Part shown: positions 19,797 through 33,400 of the stretch, piece by piece
Numbering within the stretch: the first letter of the stretch is position 1
Layout of the letters: every line of letters begins with the position of its first letter
Origin: Gracilariopsis chorda
Lineage: Eukaryota; Rhodophyta; Florideophyceae; Gracilariales; Gracilariaceae
DNA: 64,000 nucleotides
Direction: 5' to 3'
NCBI GenBank assembly: GCA_003194525.1
Contig: NBIV01000367.1
Span: 1 to 64,000 of the forward strand
Notes under the pieces: generated by a model
The model's input: only the letters and a program-made list of their open reading frames with translations
Told to the model about the DNA's origin: nothing
The model's database searches: none
Program-made: the position numbers and the translations under genes

Positions 19797-20607
19797 TGTT
19801 GATGTTAGCACATAGTCGAGTGCCTGGTAGTCCTGGGACATCATGGTGCAACACTTGGAAACACAGTTTCATATAACAGATGGCTGTTTCTGGGACCTGC
19901 TCTACAAAAGCACATATGCGTGTGTTCTCAAACCCAACGTGAAACGGGCATATGATTGGCTACTGCAAATACTCATATGCAACGTATTGGTTACAAGTGT
20001 TATGCATTCTATGTGTCCTGGGCACGGAACTGGCCACTTGGCATAAGGTGAATGGGCATGGTACTGAAGAATATGTGGGGCTACATGTGGTTTACAGGTA
20101 TATGGAAGTGTGTCATGTGTGCGGTTGTGCAAGCAAGCACGTGCCATGCACGCAAAACAGCTAGGGTATGTACATGGATGCGGTGGCATGTGTATTTATG
20201 CTTTGTCATTGTCATGATGATGCGAGGAAGTGTTTATACTGTTCTGCAGCATGCTGCCACATTGTTGGAATGTCCGGTTCACTTATTGTGCGTTGTTGGC
20301 TGCTTGGTTCACTTGGTCTGCATTGTTGTAATGTGTTGTTGTGTTGTTATGCATGGTTGTACATAGCTGTAATCAGTTTGTGCAACCCTTATTGTGTTAT
20401 GTCTGTTTATAATTGGTAGTATTGGGTGTACCCACTTAGTGGTATAGGGTTTTCTTGTAGTTGTAGTGTGACGTAGAGGTGCTTTATAACACGCTGAAGT
20501 TCCATTACCAAGTAAACTCGCCCCAAGCTTGGCAACCTTCACTCATTCTTTTGTTTCTTTTCTTGTTCTACAGATCCGCCGTAGCCCAACTATCGTTTAC
20601 AGCATCA
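19797..20607 (+). repeat. Copia-A LTR fused to internal gag sequence
   Basis: 811 bases from TGTTGATGTTAGC to AGCATCA. Instead of a primer site it is followed directly by codons KSSRKASKVEIAG from the gag-protease region. Flanks TTTCC and AAATC do not match, so this is not a clean insertion. Confidence 0.88.
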
Positions 20608-21256
20608 AAATCATCACGGAAGGCGTCCAAGGTTGAGATTGCTGGAGTTGCAAGTGAGAAGTTATCAGTGGTACCGCCGGTTATTGATTGCATCGACACA
20701 TTTGCAGACCGTGGTGCTACCTCTCATTTCTTCTGTTCTGTATCTGATTTTGTTCCAAACACACTAATGTCAGATAAGACAATTGAACTAGCGGACAACA
20801 CCACTGTCACTGCTACCCAACAAGGAGAAGTCATACTACCCTTCTTTGATGTGAACCTCAGGTTGTCTGAAGTACTGCTTGCTCCGAATCTGTGATATAA
20901 CTTAATGTCTGTGGGTTGTTTAGCTGACAAGGGTATCCAATCACTGTTCTGTGATAGCGAAGTACACCTGCAACATGAAAATGGGTTTGACGTTGGACAT
21001 GGGTCTCGTCATCATCGCTCCGGTTTATACACCTTGCCTAACCCAATTGCCCATACGGACATATCCAAAATGCTTTCTGCAACGGACGACCGCACAAGTT
21101 CATTGTGGCATCGCCGACTGGCACATATGAATGAGCATGACCTTCAACAGGTTGACGACCATGTCGACGGAGTCCCAAAGATCAAGTGCATGGAGGAGGT
21201 ATGTCCGTCATGTCGCCTTGGCAAGGCACATAAGCTGCCATTTGTGGGCAAGTTTA
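20608..21256 (+). pseudogene. Copia-A gag-protease-integrase fragment, unit 1
   Basis: Covers the end of Gag through protease and the integrase zinc region (HRRLAHMNEHDL, CPSCRLGKAHKLPF). It lacks a start and all of RT-RNase H. The protease active site is DRGATSHF instead of DSGATSHF, and an in-frame TGA at 20893-20895 replaces Gly. It cannot make a working protease. It ends at GKF where the Copia-B2 LTR begins. Confidence 0.9.
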
Positions 21257-22035
21257 TGTTGAAAGTTGAAAGGAAGTTGAGGGGATGGAAGGGAAGTTTG
21301 CCAGCTCTGGCTTGGATTTACTTGGAGGTCCTTCAGGCACATCTTATATACCACTCTAAACTCGAATTGCGCGGGAACACCAACTACAAGTAAAACCTAA
21401 ACCACTAACCAGGGACACTCAATACTACCAATCATCATCTAACATGACATAGCCAGCTCAGCACAACCTCATTACACCAACGCACACCAACGCACCAATG
21501 TTCTGTAATAGTTACGTGCATACACATGACCATGACAAGGCACAAATTCACGACTCCAACACACGCCAGCACATGCCAACACATCACGGTAAGTCAACAC
21601 GTCACGGTAAGTCGGCACGTAACCTGTGGTGTTAGTGCCATGTCATCATGTGGCAATGCACACAACACCCACGTCATCAATATACCCGTGCATGTGTAAA
21701 CCTGTTGACAGTGCATGCGCACCTTACCATTGTACCAACCACTGCTGTACCACTTGTACTAGGTGTCAACCACTTCACCAGTATCCCCTGCACACAACGT
21801 ACACTGTGACCACTGTAGTAGCTGGACACGTGGGTGTGTCCAACCGATCCAGTTATGCCATACCACTTGTACGCACCACGTTGCATATGTACATTTGCAG
21901 TAGCCAATCAGAAGCCAGTTTCACGTTGGGTTCGCGCACACGCGCATATGCGCTTTTGCAGAGGTACCCTCTAAAACAGCCCATGCTCCCCGGAACATTT
22001 GGTTTTCAGTGACAGCACAGGTACTACTGCCAACA
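21257..22035 (-). repeat. 3' LTR of Copia-B2 (779-bp type)
   Basis: TGTTGAAAG to TGCCAACA, same length as the B1 LTRs. It is followed by the C-run polypurine tract. Confidence 0.93.
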
Positions 22036-22055
22036 CCCCCCCTCTGTCACTGACT

Positions 22056-25000
22056 TCAAAGGTCTAAGGGGAGCAAGCCACAGTCACCGCGGAACCTTGC
22101 CAGCTTAACTCGACCGAGCGCTTTCGTCAGCATATCGGCAACCATGTCTTCCGTGGAACAGTACTGCAACTGGACGGCTTTGTCGCGTAGAGCCTCTCTG
22201 GTGAAGTGAAAGCGAATATCAATGTGCTTAGTACGCTTGTTCACAACTCCATTTCGAGCAAGGTCGATGCAACCTTGGTTGTCCACGTACACAGTTGTGG
22301 GCTCAACCATTAGCGTCACTGACTTATCCACGTGTAGTCCACTTGCGTTGCCAATGCCACTCCACAGTCGTCTCAGCCAGATCACTTCCTTCGTCCCACT
22401 GCACAGACTCACATACTCAGCCTCAGCGCTAGACAATGCAACTACTTCCTGTTGGCGCGAGCTCCAAGACACAGGAGCACCGCACATCATGAACACATAC
22501 CCACTGGTGGACTTGCGGTTGGATGTATCACCTGCCCAGTCAGAGTCTACGTATCCATACAGCTGAGTATCAGTCGTGGTGCCATAAGTAAGTCCGAGGG
22601 AGCGAGTGCCATTGAGGTAACGCAGAACACGCTTGACCGCTTTCCAATGAGTCTCTCCAGGTTTCTCGACATACTTGGCTAGCTTGGACACTGCAAACGA
22701 GATGTCCGGTCGAGTGCCAACATAGATATACATCAGACAACCGATCATCTGGCGATATGGGATGTTCGTAAGAGGCTCTTCTACCTTAGTGAGGTCAGCA
22801 CCAGAGTCCATGGGAGTGTCCATTGGTTTGCACTGCAACATGCCAAAACGTTCTAAGACCTTACGCGTGTATGCAGACTGTGTCAGGTACAGCTGTCTTT
22901 TGGATCGATCACGATGGATCTCGAACCCAAGTACCATGCGCACTTCACTGAGATCCTTCATCTGAAAACGTTTTGACAGTTCACGCTTTACGCGATTCAT
23001 TGTCTCCATACTTGGACTCGCAATGAGCAAGTCGTCCACATAAAGAGCAATGATCACAAGCGCTCCCAGGACCTCTCCGGTGTAGACGCACTCGTCTGCA
23101 ACGTTTGGCTTCAGACACATCCAACCCACGAGGAACAAGTACATCTTTGCAAACCACTGCCTTGATGCCTGTCGTAGCCCATAGATGGCTTTCTTGAGAA
23201 GGCATACCAAGTCCTCGTTCCCAGGTTTGATGAATCCGTCCGGCTGCTCCATGTACACAGTCTCTTCCAGGTCGCCATTCAAGAATGCAGTCTTCACATC
23301 CATCTGGTGCAGATGATAGTTCTGCACTGCTACAATGGACAGAATCATTCTAATGGATGTGAATTTGACCACTGGTGCATACGTCTCGGAGAAGTCTACA
23401 CCTTCGATCTGCAGAAACCCTCGAGCCACCACACGAGCCTTGTACCTCACTGTCGGTTCATCGTTGTCGCCAGCCTCATATTTTTGCACAAATACCCACT
23501 TGGATGATATCACGTTGCTGTCAGCTGGCCTTGGCACTAACCCCCATCTGTCATGCTCCATCAGAGACTCGTACTCACTGTTCATAGCCTTGGTCCACGC
23601 TTTTGAATCAGGAAATGACACCGCATCCGAGTATGAGGATGGGATGTCATCACTGGCAGTGAGTAGGGCAGTTCCGCGCCACCACGAGGTAGGCGCTCTA
23701 CGCTCACGAGTGGATCTCCGAAGTGGTTGTGGATCTGGTACGTCTGGCTCAACTTCTGTCTCAGCTGTAGGCTCATCGTGGCCACTGCCTGAAGCTTCTT
23801 CTGGTGGAGTATCTGGTGCAGCGGGTTCAACATGGGCAGCATCGGTGGGTGTAGTAGAGGTGGAGGTGATGTTTGATTTCGGCTTGTCGGAGATGTCGAT
23901 CTCAGCATAGTCGTCATCATCAACGTGGTCAGTACCTTGATCTGAACCACTACATTCGTCAAACCTCACATCTCTCGACACAACCACCTTCTTCTTTTGC
24001 GTATCCCACAGTTTATAACCGTTCGATCCAGATGTGTACCCAATAAAGATCGCCTCCACGGCACGTTGCTCCAGCTTCTTCAGCTTGTGGTCCACCACTT
24101 TGTACCAGCACCGGCTACCGAACACACGCAGATTGCTCAAGTCAGGTTCATATCCACTCTGCAACTCGAGTGGTGTCACGTCACTCGGAAGGGCCTTGCA
24201 GGTGACTCGATTGCGCACATACACTGCAACGTTCAATGCTTCAGCCCAGAAGCTCTTTGGCAGTTTCTTGTGATGCAGCATCGATCTCACCAAGTCCATG
24301 AGTGTTCGGTTTAACCGTTCGGCCAGACCATTCTGATGTGGATTGTAAGGCACCGTTCGCTGATGTTCAATACCGTCACGTTCAAGCTCTTGTGAAAACT
24401 TCTTTGACACATATTCACCAGCATTGTCTGTGCGTAACGCATGTAGCACAGACTCACGTGCGGTGATGGTTTTCACATGTCGGTCACTCTGATTTTGAAC
24501 CATCTTGAGCCACTTCACGAACACGTGGAACACCTCATCCTTGGTCTTGAGCATGTACAAGAAGCAAAAACGGGAGTGATCATCGATGAATGTGACGAAG
24601 TAGCGTGAACCTCCCAAGGAACCTACTTGGATTGGACCACAAATGTCCGAATGCACTAGGTCCAATGGGTGCAAAGCCCGTTCCCCCCTTGCTTGGGAGT
24701 TGGAGCACGTGTAGAGTTTCCTACTACACAAGAGTCACACACATCCATCGATTGATTCAAGTCCACATTCAGCCCTGACACAACACCGTCACGAGCCATA
24801 TGTTTGATACCATCCACATTCACATGAGCCATTCGAGCATGCCATAGTGACAGGTCAGTCACAAGTGCGTTGTCCATGTCTTCTGGTACTTCAATCGCGG
24901 TACATAGGTAGTACAGTCCTTTTATGCGACGGCCCTGGGCGATCATGGTGTTGCCTTTGTATACACATACTTTGGTTTTGTCAAACACCACTCGCGCACC

Positions 25001-26079
25001 CAGGTCACACATCGCAGATACTGACAGCAGATGATACCTTAAATTCGGTACGTGCACTACTTCACCCAATCGGCACTTGCTCTTACGCCCTTCAACAGCG
25101 AGATCGAGGTGGACACTGCCATGACCAAGAGACTCCAGCTTCGAGTCATTGCCGATACTCACACCGGCAGACTCTCTTTTGCTATAACTGTCAAACATGG
25201 ACTCGTCATACGTCATATGGGCGGTGGCACCAGAGTCAATGATCCAGTCACTGATACTTTCTTCCACAGAACCTGTCGCAATGAGACAAACAAAGTCAGA
25301 GTCACTGTCACATCCTCGTTTCTCGTTGCCGAGATCGGTCTGCACAGCTGGGTTTGCGGCAGCACTTTGCTCTTTGCTAGCTTCGTCACGTTGTCTCTTG
25401 AAACAGTTTCTCTGGATATGCCCCTTCTTACCACAGTGTAGCACACCATGGATTTCTTTCGTGACTGCGCACCGACCAAAGCTGTGTCAATTCCGGACTC
25501 CTCCTTGGCACGATCGTTCATTCGCTGTTCCTCTTGCAGCAAACGACTCTTCACAAACTCTAAATCGAGTTTACGATCACCAATCGTGGTGTCAATAGCG
25601 ACAATGAGGTGTTCGAAGCGGTCTGGTAGCCCACATAGGATTGCCATAGCGATGTCTTCTTCCTCAACCACTACGTCCATGCTCTTCAGATCCGATGCAA
25701 TATGACGAACACGATTGATGAAGTGTAACATTTTCTCATCATCTCGCATCTTGGCTGTGTAGAAGGCACGTCTTGCATTGATTCGGTTGAGCAGCGTTTT
25801 ACGCTGGAACACATCGCAAATGGCTTTCCACATTTCCGCAGCATTCTCGGTATACCTCACATGGTCCAAATGCTCATCACTGATGCTGAGACGAATAACA
25901 GCCCTGGCCTTGGCGTCTTTCTTCTTCCATGCTGACAACTCGTCATCGTCCGTAGGCCTGGTTGATTCAAGATGGTCATCGAGGTCCTTGAGTGCAAGCA
26001 GCAACTCAACCTTTTGCTTCCATACATGGAAGTTATCCTCGCCCAACTTTTCAATCTTGATGCCACCGAATGAATCCAT
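22056..26079 (-). pseudogene. Copia-B2 gag-pol with two single-base deletions
   Basis: The layout is the same as the B1 polyprotein, start at 26079, including YVDDLLIAS in RT and all integrase acidic residues. One base is missing in the CCHC knuckle region (near 25437, CAGTGTAGC versus CAGTAGTAGC in B1), which destroys the second half of the knuckle. One C is missing in the homopolymer at 24683-24688 (6 instead of 7). The result is three overlapping frames. Apart from these it is close to B1, so the inactivation is recent. Confidence 0.92.
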
Positions 26080-27283
26080 GCTTTGTAGATGTCAACAAAC
26101 AGCACAGGTGCGATAAAAGACCTACGGCACTTAAGTAGTACAAAAATGGCAACAACGACAACAATAACAACAAAAACAACGACAACAACAACAACAAAAC
26201 TTCAAATTCGGGCGCACTGACGGGAGAAACTACCTCCACTACCCTAGGGTGTCGGACCCCTGGCCCCCGGAGATGCTCCGGGTACAAGACGTCTTCTTCT
26301 GTCTTCCCTCTCCTACGTCTAAGGAGAAGATGCGTCGCTCTCTACGAGGCTTCCAGAGGATGGTTAATGACCCAAGATATGCCTTCACCAAGTATAACCC
26401 TTTCTGGCCTCTTGCAAGAACTTGCGCGACCTCGAAACTGAAGCTACTATGGCAACCAAAGTACGCTGCTAACGCGCAACCACTTAAGGTCACACGCGGC
26501 CTGATCCTAAGAAGGAGGTCAGCCTACGCCACGTCGCCTCCCCGCACAAACGCCCAAGGGTCAGATGCACGGATCAAAAGCTCGTTATGGAATACCTTCG
26601 CAACAGCCCAAGAATCCCGACACGCAGTCAGGATCAAAACAAATAATTCAATCACCCGCACCAGCGCAGTACGCCACGGCATCCCGTCCACAGATGCACC
26701 CGCTGAACTTACCAGGTCTTAACGACCGTCACCGTTATCTGTCCAAATGGACCGGTGGGAAGCCGCTCGACAGTACACCCGCTTTGGTTCAAGCCGCCAG
26801 GCTCACGTCCCGGATACCTGGAATCACCCAAAGTAACCCGGATCAACCGCTCGTCGCACTGGACACCAGATGATGATTAAGAAACACGAAAAACAAACAA
26901 ATGCTGAGCACACGATCACGGAGCCCAGACGTCGAAACTAGACCGACTCGACCTCACGGATACGACCCGACAAACGACTCGGGGATCCCAAAACACAAGA
27001 TAGAGGGAGTGTCACACACAAAGTAGATACCGATCGACAACACGGGCAACAACGGAGGCCCAACTCAACAACGATAGGAAGTAAACGTCGAACCACTACC
27101 ACCACAACGCCCTCAGGGAGGAACGCAAACCAAAAGAGAATGACCAACGCTGACCAACAATGGGATCAAGACACCCGACGCTACGACGAAAGAGGCAACA
27201 ACAGCGAAACGGATGAACGGCGGTGAGGGAGAGCGGCGACAGACGAACGATACGGAAAGGGATAGCGGCAGCGGTCAGCGGGG
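26080..27283 (-). other. 5' leader of Copia-B2
   Basis: Homologous to 12929-14133 with few differences, including the GTT tract and the structured module. No gene is seen. Confidence 0.85.
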
Positions 27284-27297
27284 CTGGGCCCATAACC
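27284..27297 (-). other. Primer binding site of Copia-B2
   Basis: CTGGGCCCATAACC on the plus strand, adjacent to the LTR. Confidence 0.87.
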
Positions 27298-28091
27298 TGC
27301 TGAAAGTTGTAAGGACGTTGAGGGGATGGAAGGGACGTTCGCCAGCTCTAGCTTGGATTTACTTGGAGGTCCTTCAGGCACATCTTATGTACCACTCTAA
27401 ACTCGAATTGCGCGGGAACACCAACTACAAGTAAAACCTAAACCACTAAGCAGGGACACTCAATACTACCAATCATCATCTAACATGACATAGCCAGCTC
27501 AGCACAACCTCATTACATCAACGCACACCAACGCACCAACGTTCCGTAATAGTTACGTGCATACACATGACCATGACAAGGCACAAATTCACGACTCCAA
27601 CACACGCCAGCACATGCCAACACATCACGGTAAGTTAACACGTCACGGTAAGTCGGCACGTAACCTGTGGTGTTAGTGCCATGTCATCAAGTGCCATGTC
27701 ATCATGTGGCAATGCACACAACACCCACGTCATCAATATACCCGTGCATGTGTAGACCTATTGACAGTGCATGCGCACCTTACCATTGTACCAACCACTG
27801 CTGTACCACTTGTACCAGGTGTCAACCACTTCACCAGTATCCCCTGCACACAACGTACACTATGACCACTGTAGTAGCTGGACACTTGGGTGTGTCCAAC
27901 CGATCCAGTTATGCCATACCACTTGTACGCACCACGTTGCATATGTACATTTGCAGTAGCCAATCAGAAGCCAGTTTCACGTTGGGTTGGCGCACACGCG
28001 CATATGCGCTTTTGCAGAAGTACCCTCTAAAACAGCCCATGCTCCCCGGAACATTTGGTTTTCAGTGACAGCACAGGTACTACTGCCAACA
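27298..28091 (-). repeat. 5' LTR of Copia-B2 (794-bp type)
   Basis: Starts TGCTGAAAG, a changed terminus, and has a degraded TATA (TACATAAG on the element strand). By eye it is nearly identical to the oppositely oriented LTR at 34125-34918, sharing private variants such as GTTGGGTTGGCGC. Confidence 0.9.
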
Positions 28092-28156
28092 TGGGTCCGT
28101 TAGTGCCATCATTCCCAGACCGATTTCGCTATGCTTCTGGATTTGTGGATGATCAC
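28092..28156 (+). pseudogene. Copia-A integrase scrap, 65 bp
   Basis: Encodes GPLVPSFPDRFRYASGFVDDH, the integrase core just after its first catalytic Asp. It is cut on the left by Copia-B2 and on the right by the next A LTR, with no polypurine tract before that LTR. Confidence 0.88.
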
Positions 28157-28967
28157 TGTTGATGTTAGCACATAGTCGAGAGCCTGGTAGTCCTGGGACA
28201 TCATGGTGCAACACTTGGAAACAAAGTTTCATATAACGGATGGCTGTTTTTGGGACCTGCTCTACAAAAGCACATATGCGTGTGTTCTTAAACCCAACGT
28301 GAAATGGGCATATGATTGGCTACTGCAAATACTCATATGCAACGTATTGGTTACAAGTGTTATGCATTCTATGTGTCCTGGGCACGGAACTGGCCACTTG
28401 GCATAAGGTGAATGGGCATGGTACTGAAGAATATGTGTGGCTACATGTGGTTTACAGGTATATGGAAGTGTGTCATGTGTGCGGTTGTGCAAGCAAGCAC
28501 GTGCCATGCACGCAAAACAGCTAGGGTATGTACATGGATGCGGTGGCATGTGTATTTATGCTTTGTCATTGTCATGATGATGCGAGGAAGTGTTTATACT
28601 GTTCTGCAGCATGCTGCCACATTGTTGGAATGTCCGGTTCACTTATTGTGCGTTTTTGGCTGCTTGGTTCACTTGGTCTGCATTGTTGTAATGTGTTGTT
28701 GTGTTGTTATGCATGGTTGTACATAGCTGTAATCAGTTTGTGCAACCCTTATTGTGTTATGTCTGTTTATAATTGGTAGTATTGGGTGTACCCACTTAGT
28801 GGTATAGGGTTTTCTTGTAGTTGTAGTGTGACGTAGAGGTGCTTTATAACACGCTGAAGTTCCATTACCAAGTAAACTCGCCCCAAGCTTGGCAACCTTC
28901 ACTCATTCTTTTGTTTCTTTTCTTGTTCTACAGATCCGCCGTAGCCCAACTATCGTTTACAGCATCA
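28157..28967 (+). repeat. Copia-A LTR, unit 2
   Basis: Same length and same fusion to the gag fragment as 19797-20607. Confidence 0.9.
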
Positions 28968-29616
28968 AAATCATCACGGAAGGCGTCCAAGGTTGAGATT
29001 GCTGGAGTTGCAAGTGAGAAGTCATCAGTGGTACCGCCGGTTATTGATTGCATCGACACATTTGCAGACCGTGGTGCTACCTCTCATTTCTTCTGTTCTG
29101 TATCTGATTTTGTTCCAAACACACTAATGTCAGATAAGACAATTGAACTAGCGGACAACACCACTGTCACTGCTACCCAACAAGGAGAAGTCATACTACC
29201 CTTCTTTGATGTGAACCTCAGGTTGTCTGAAGTACTGCTTGCTCCGAATCTGTGATATAACTTAATGTCTGTGGGTTGTTTAGCTGACAAGGGTATCCAA
29301 TCACTGTTCTGTGATAGCGAAGTACACCTGCAACATGAAAATGGGTTTGACGTTGGACATGGGTCTCGTCATCATCGCTCCGGTTTATACACCTTGCCTA
29401 ACCCAATTGCCCATACGGACATATCCAAAATGCTTTCTGCAACGGACGACCGCACAAGTTCATTGTGGCATCGCCGACTGGCACATATGAATGAGCATGA
29501 CCTTCAACAGGTTGACGACCATGTCGACGGAGTCCCAAAGATCAAGTGCATGGAGGAGGTATGTCGGTCATGTCGCCTTGGCAAGGCACATAAGCTGCCA
29601 TTTGTGGGCAAGTTTA
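28968..29616 (+). pseudogene. Copia-A gag-protease-integrase fragment, unit 2
   Basis: The same defects as unit 1 (DRGATS protease site and the in-frame TGA at 29253-29255), so both predate the duplication. It differs by CRSC instead of CPSC in the integrase zinc region. It ends at GKF against the Copia-B3 LTR. Confidence 0.9.
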
Positions 29617-30395
29617 TGTTGAAAGTTGAAAGGAAGTTGAGGGGATGGAAGGGAAGTTTGCCAGCTCTGGCTTGGATTTACTTGGAGGTCCTTCAGGCAC
29701 ATCTTATATACCACTCTAAACTCGAATTGCGCGGGAACACCAACTACAAGTAAAACCTAAACCACTAACCAGGGACACTCAATACTACCAATCATCATCT
29801 AACATGACATAGCCAGCTCAGCACAACCTCATTACACCAACGCACACCAACGCACCAATGTTCTGTAATAGTTACGTGCATACACATGACCATGACAAGG
29901 CACAAATTCACGACTCCAACACACGCCAGCACATGCCAACACATCACGGTAAGTCAACACGTCACGGTAAGTCGGCACGTAACCTGTGGTGTTAGTGCCA
30001 TGTCATCATGTGGCAATGCACACAACACCCACGTCATCAATATACCCGTGCATGTGTAAACCTGTTGACAGTGCATGCGCACCTTACCATTGTACCAACC
30101 ACTGCTGTACCACTTGTACTAGGTGTCAACCACTTCACCAGTATCCCCTGCACACAACGTACACTGTGACCACTGTAGTAGCTGGACACGTGGGTGTGTC
30201 CAACCGATCCAGTTATGCCATACCACTTGTACGCACCACGTTGCATATGTACATTTGCAGTAGCCAATCAGAAGCCAGTTTCACGTTGGGTTCGCGCACA
30301 CGCGCATATCCGCTTTTGCAGAGGTACCCTCCAAAACAGCCCATGCTCCCGGGAACATTTGGTTTTCAGTGACAGCACAGGTCCTACTGCCAACA
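29617..30395 (-). repeat. 3' LTR of Copia-B3
   Basis: 779 bases, offset 8360 from the B2 3' LTR. The palindrome is altered to CGCATATCCG. Confidence 0.93.
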
Positions 30396-30406
30396 CCCCC
30401 CCTCTG

Positions 30407-33400
30407 TCACTGACTCCAAAGGTCTAAGGGGAGCCAGCCACAGTCACCGCGGAACCTTGCCAGCTTAACTCGACCGAGCGCTTTCGTCAGCATATCGGCA
30501 ACCATGTCTTCCGTGGAACAGTACTGCAACTGGACGGCTTTGTCGCGTAGAGCCTCTCTGGTGAAGTGAAAGCGAATATCAATGTGCTTAGTACGCTTGT
30601 TCACAACTCCATTTCGAGCAAGGTCGATGCAACCTTGGTTGTCCACGTACACAGTTGTGGGCTCAACCATTAGCGTCACTGACTCATCCACGTGTAGTCC
30701 ACTTGCGTTGCCAATGCCACTCCACAGTCGTCTCAGCCAGATCGCTTCCTTCGTCCCACTGCACAGACTCACATACTCAGCCTCAGCGCTAGACAATGCA
30801 ACTACTTCCTGTTGGCGCGAGCTCCAAGACACAGGAGCACCACACATCATGAACACATACCCACTGGTGGAATTGTGGTTGGATGTATCACCTGCCCAGT
30901 CAGAGTCTACGTATCCATACAGCTGAGTATCAGTCGTGGTGCCATAAGTAAGTCCGAGGGAGCGAGTGCCATTGAGGTAACGCAGAACACGCTGGACCGC
31001 TTTCCAATGAGTCTCTCCAGGTTTCTCGACATACTTGGCTAGCTTGGACACTGCAAACGAGATGTCCGGTCGAGTGCCAACAGAGAGATACATCAGACAA
31101 CCGATCACCTGACGATACGGGATGTTCGTCAGAGGCTCTTCTACCTTAGTGAGGTCAACACCGGAGTCCATGGGAGTGTCCATTGGTTTGCACTGCAACA
31201 TGCCAAAACGTTCTAAGACCTTACGCTTGTATGCAGACTGTGTCAGGTACAGCTGTCTTTTGGATCGATCACGATGGATCTCGAACCCAAGTACCATGCG
31301 CGCTTCACTGAGATCTTTCATCTGAAAACGTTTTGACAGTTCACGCTTTACGCGATTCATTGTCTCCGTACTTGGACTCGCAATGAGCAAGTCGCCCACA
31401 TAAAGAGAAATGATCACAAGCGCTTCCAGTACCTCTCCGGTGTAGACGCACTCGTCTGCAACGTTTGGCTTCAGACCCATCCAACCCACGAGGAACAAGT
31501 ACATCTTTGCAAACCACTGCCTTGATGCCTGTCGTAGCCCATAGATGGCTTTCTTGAGAAGGCATACCAAGTCCTCGTTCCCAGGTTTGATGAATCCGTC
31601 CGGCTGCTCCATGTACACAGTCTCTTCCAGGTCGCCATTCAAGAATGCAGTCTTCACATCCATCTGGTGCAGATGATAGTTCTGCACCTTTACAAGGGAC
31701 AGAATCATTCTAATGGATGTGAATTTGACCACTGGTGCATACGTCTCGGAGAAGTCTACACCTCCCATCTGCAGAAACCCTCGAGCCACCACACGAGCCT
31801 TGTACCTCACTGTCGGTTCATCGTTGTCGCCAGCCTCATATTTTTGCACAAATACCCACTTGGATGATATCACGTTGCTGCCAGCTGGCCGTGGCACTAA
31901 CTCCCATGTGTCATGCTCCATCAGAGACTCGTACGCACTGTTCATGGCCTTGGTCCACGCTTTTGAATCAGGACGTGACACCACATCCGAGTACGAGGAT
32001 GGAATGTCATCACTGGCAGTGAGTAGGGCAGTTCCGCGCCACCACGAGGTAGGCGCTCTACGCTCACGAGTGGATCTCCGAAGTGGTTGTGGATCTGGTA
32101 CGTCTGGCTCAACTTCTGTCTCAGCTGTGGGCTCATCTTGGCCACTGCCTGAAGCGTCTTCTGGTGGAGTATCTGGTGCAGCGGGTTCAACATGGGCAGC
32201 ATCGGTGGGTGTAGTAGAGGTGGAGGTGATGTTTGATTTCGGCTTGTCCGAGATGTCTATCTCAGCATAGTCGTCATCATCAACGTGGTCAGTACCTTGA
32301 TCTGAACCACTACATTCGTCAAACCTCACATCTCTCGACACAACCACCTTCTTCTTTTGCGCATCCCACAGTTTATAAACGTTCAATCCAGATGTGTACC
32401 CAATAAAGATCGCCTCCACGGCACGTTGCTCCAGCTTCTTCAGATTGTGTTCCACCACTTTGTACCAGCACCGGCTACCGAACACACGCAGATTGCTCAA
32501 GTCAGGTTCATATCCACTCCACATCTCGAGTGGTATCACGTCACTCGGAAGGGCCTTGCAGGTGACTTGATTGCGCACATACACTGCAACGTTCAATGCT
32601 TCAGCCCAGAAGCTCTTTGGCAGTTTCTTGTGATGCAGCATCGATCTCACCAAGTCCATGAGTGTTCGGTTGAACCGTTCGGCCAGACCATTCTGATGTG
32701 GATTGTAAGGCGTTCGCTGATGTTCAATATCGTCACGTTCAAGCTCTTGTGAAAACTTCTTTGACACATATTCACCAGCATTGTCTGTGCGTAACGCATA
32801 TAGCACAGACTCACGTGCGGTGATGGTTTTCACATGTCGGTCACTCTGATTTTGAACCATCTTGAGCCACTTCACGAACACGTGGAACACCTCATCCTTG
32901 GTCTTGAGCATGAACAAGAAGCAAAAACGGGAGTGATCATCGATGAATGTGACGAAGTAGCGTGAACCTCCCAAGGAACCGACTTGGATTGGAGCACAAA
33001 TGTCCGAATGCACTAGGTCCAATGGGTGCAAAGCCCGTTCCCCCCCCTTGCTTGGGAGTTGGAGCACGTGTGGATTCTCCCACTACAAAAGAGTCACACA
33101 CATCCATCGATTGATTCAAGTCCACATTCAGCCCTGACACAACACCGTTACGAGCCATATGTTTGATACCATCCACATTTACATGAGCCATTCGAGCATG
33201 CCATAGTGACAGGTCAGTCACAAGTGCGTTGTCCATGTCTTCTGGTACTTCAATCGCGGTACATAGGTAGTACAGTCCTTTGATGCGACGGCTCTGGGCG
33301 ATCATGGTGTTGCCTTTGTATACACATACTTTGGTTTCGTCAAACACCACTCGCGCACCCAGGTCACACATCGCAGATACTGACAGCAGATGATACCTTA

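Larger units (their letters stand above)
21257..28091 (-). mobile_element. Copia-B2, full-length but chimeric and frameshifted
   Basis: LTR, internal region with primer site, and LTR on the minus strand. The two LTRs are of different types: 779 bp on the left, and 794 bp with the 15-base duplication plus several private changes on the right. Flanks GTTTA and TGGGT do not match, and the Copia-A sequence on the two sides is not contiguous (about 40 bases of integrase missing). The element therefore looks like a recombinant of two insertions. Confidence 0.88.
19797..28156 (+). repeat. Direct-duplication unit 1 (8360-bp period)
   Basis: The unit is A LTR, A gag-protease-integrase fragment, minus-strand Copia-B2, and a 65-bp A integrase fragment. 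The next unit starts at 28157. A LTR ends, gag fragment start and B LTR ends are all offset by exactly 8360 bases between units (19797/28157, 20607/28967, 21257/29617, 22035/30395). Confidence 0.9.
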
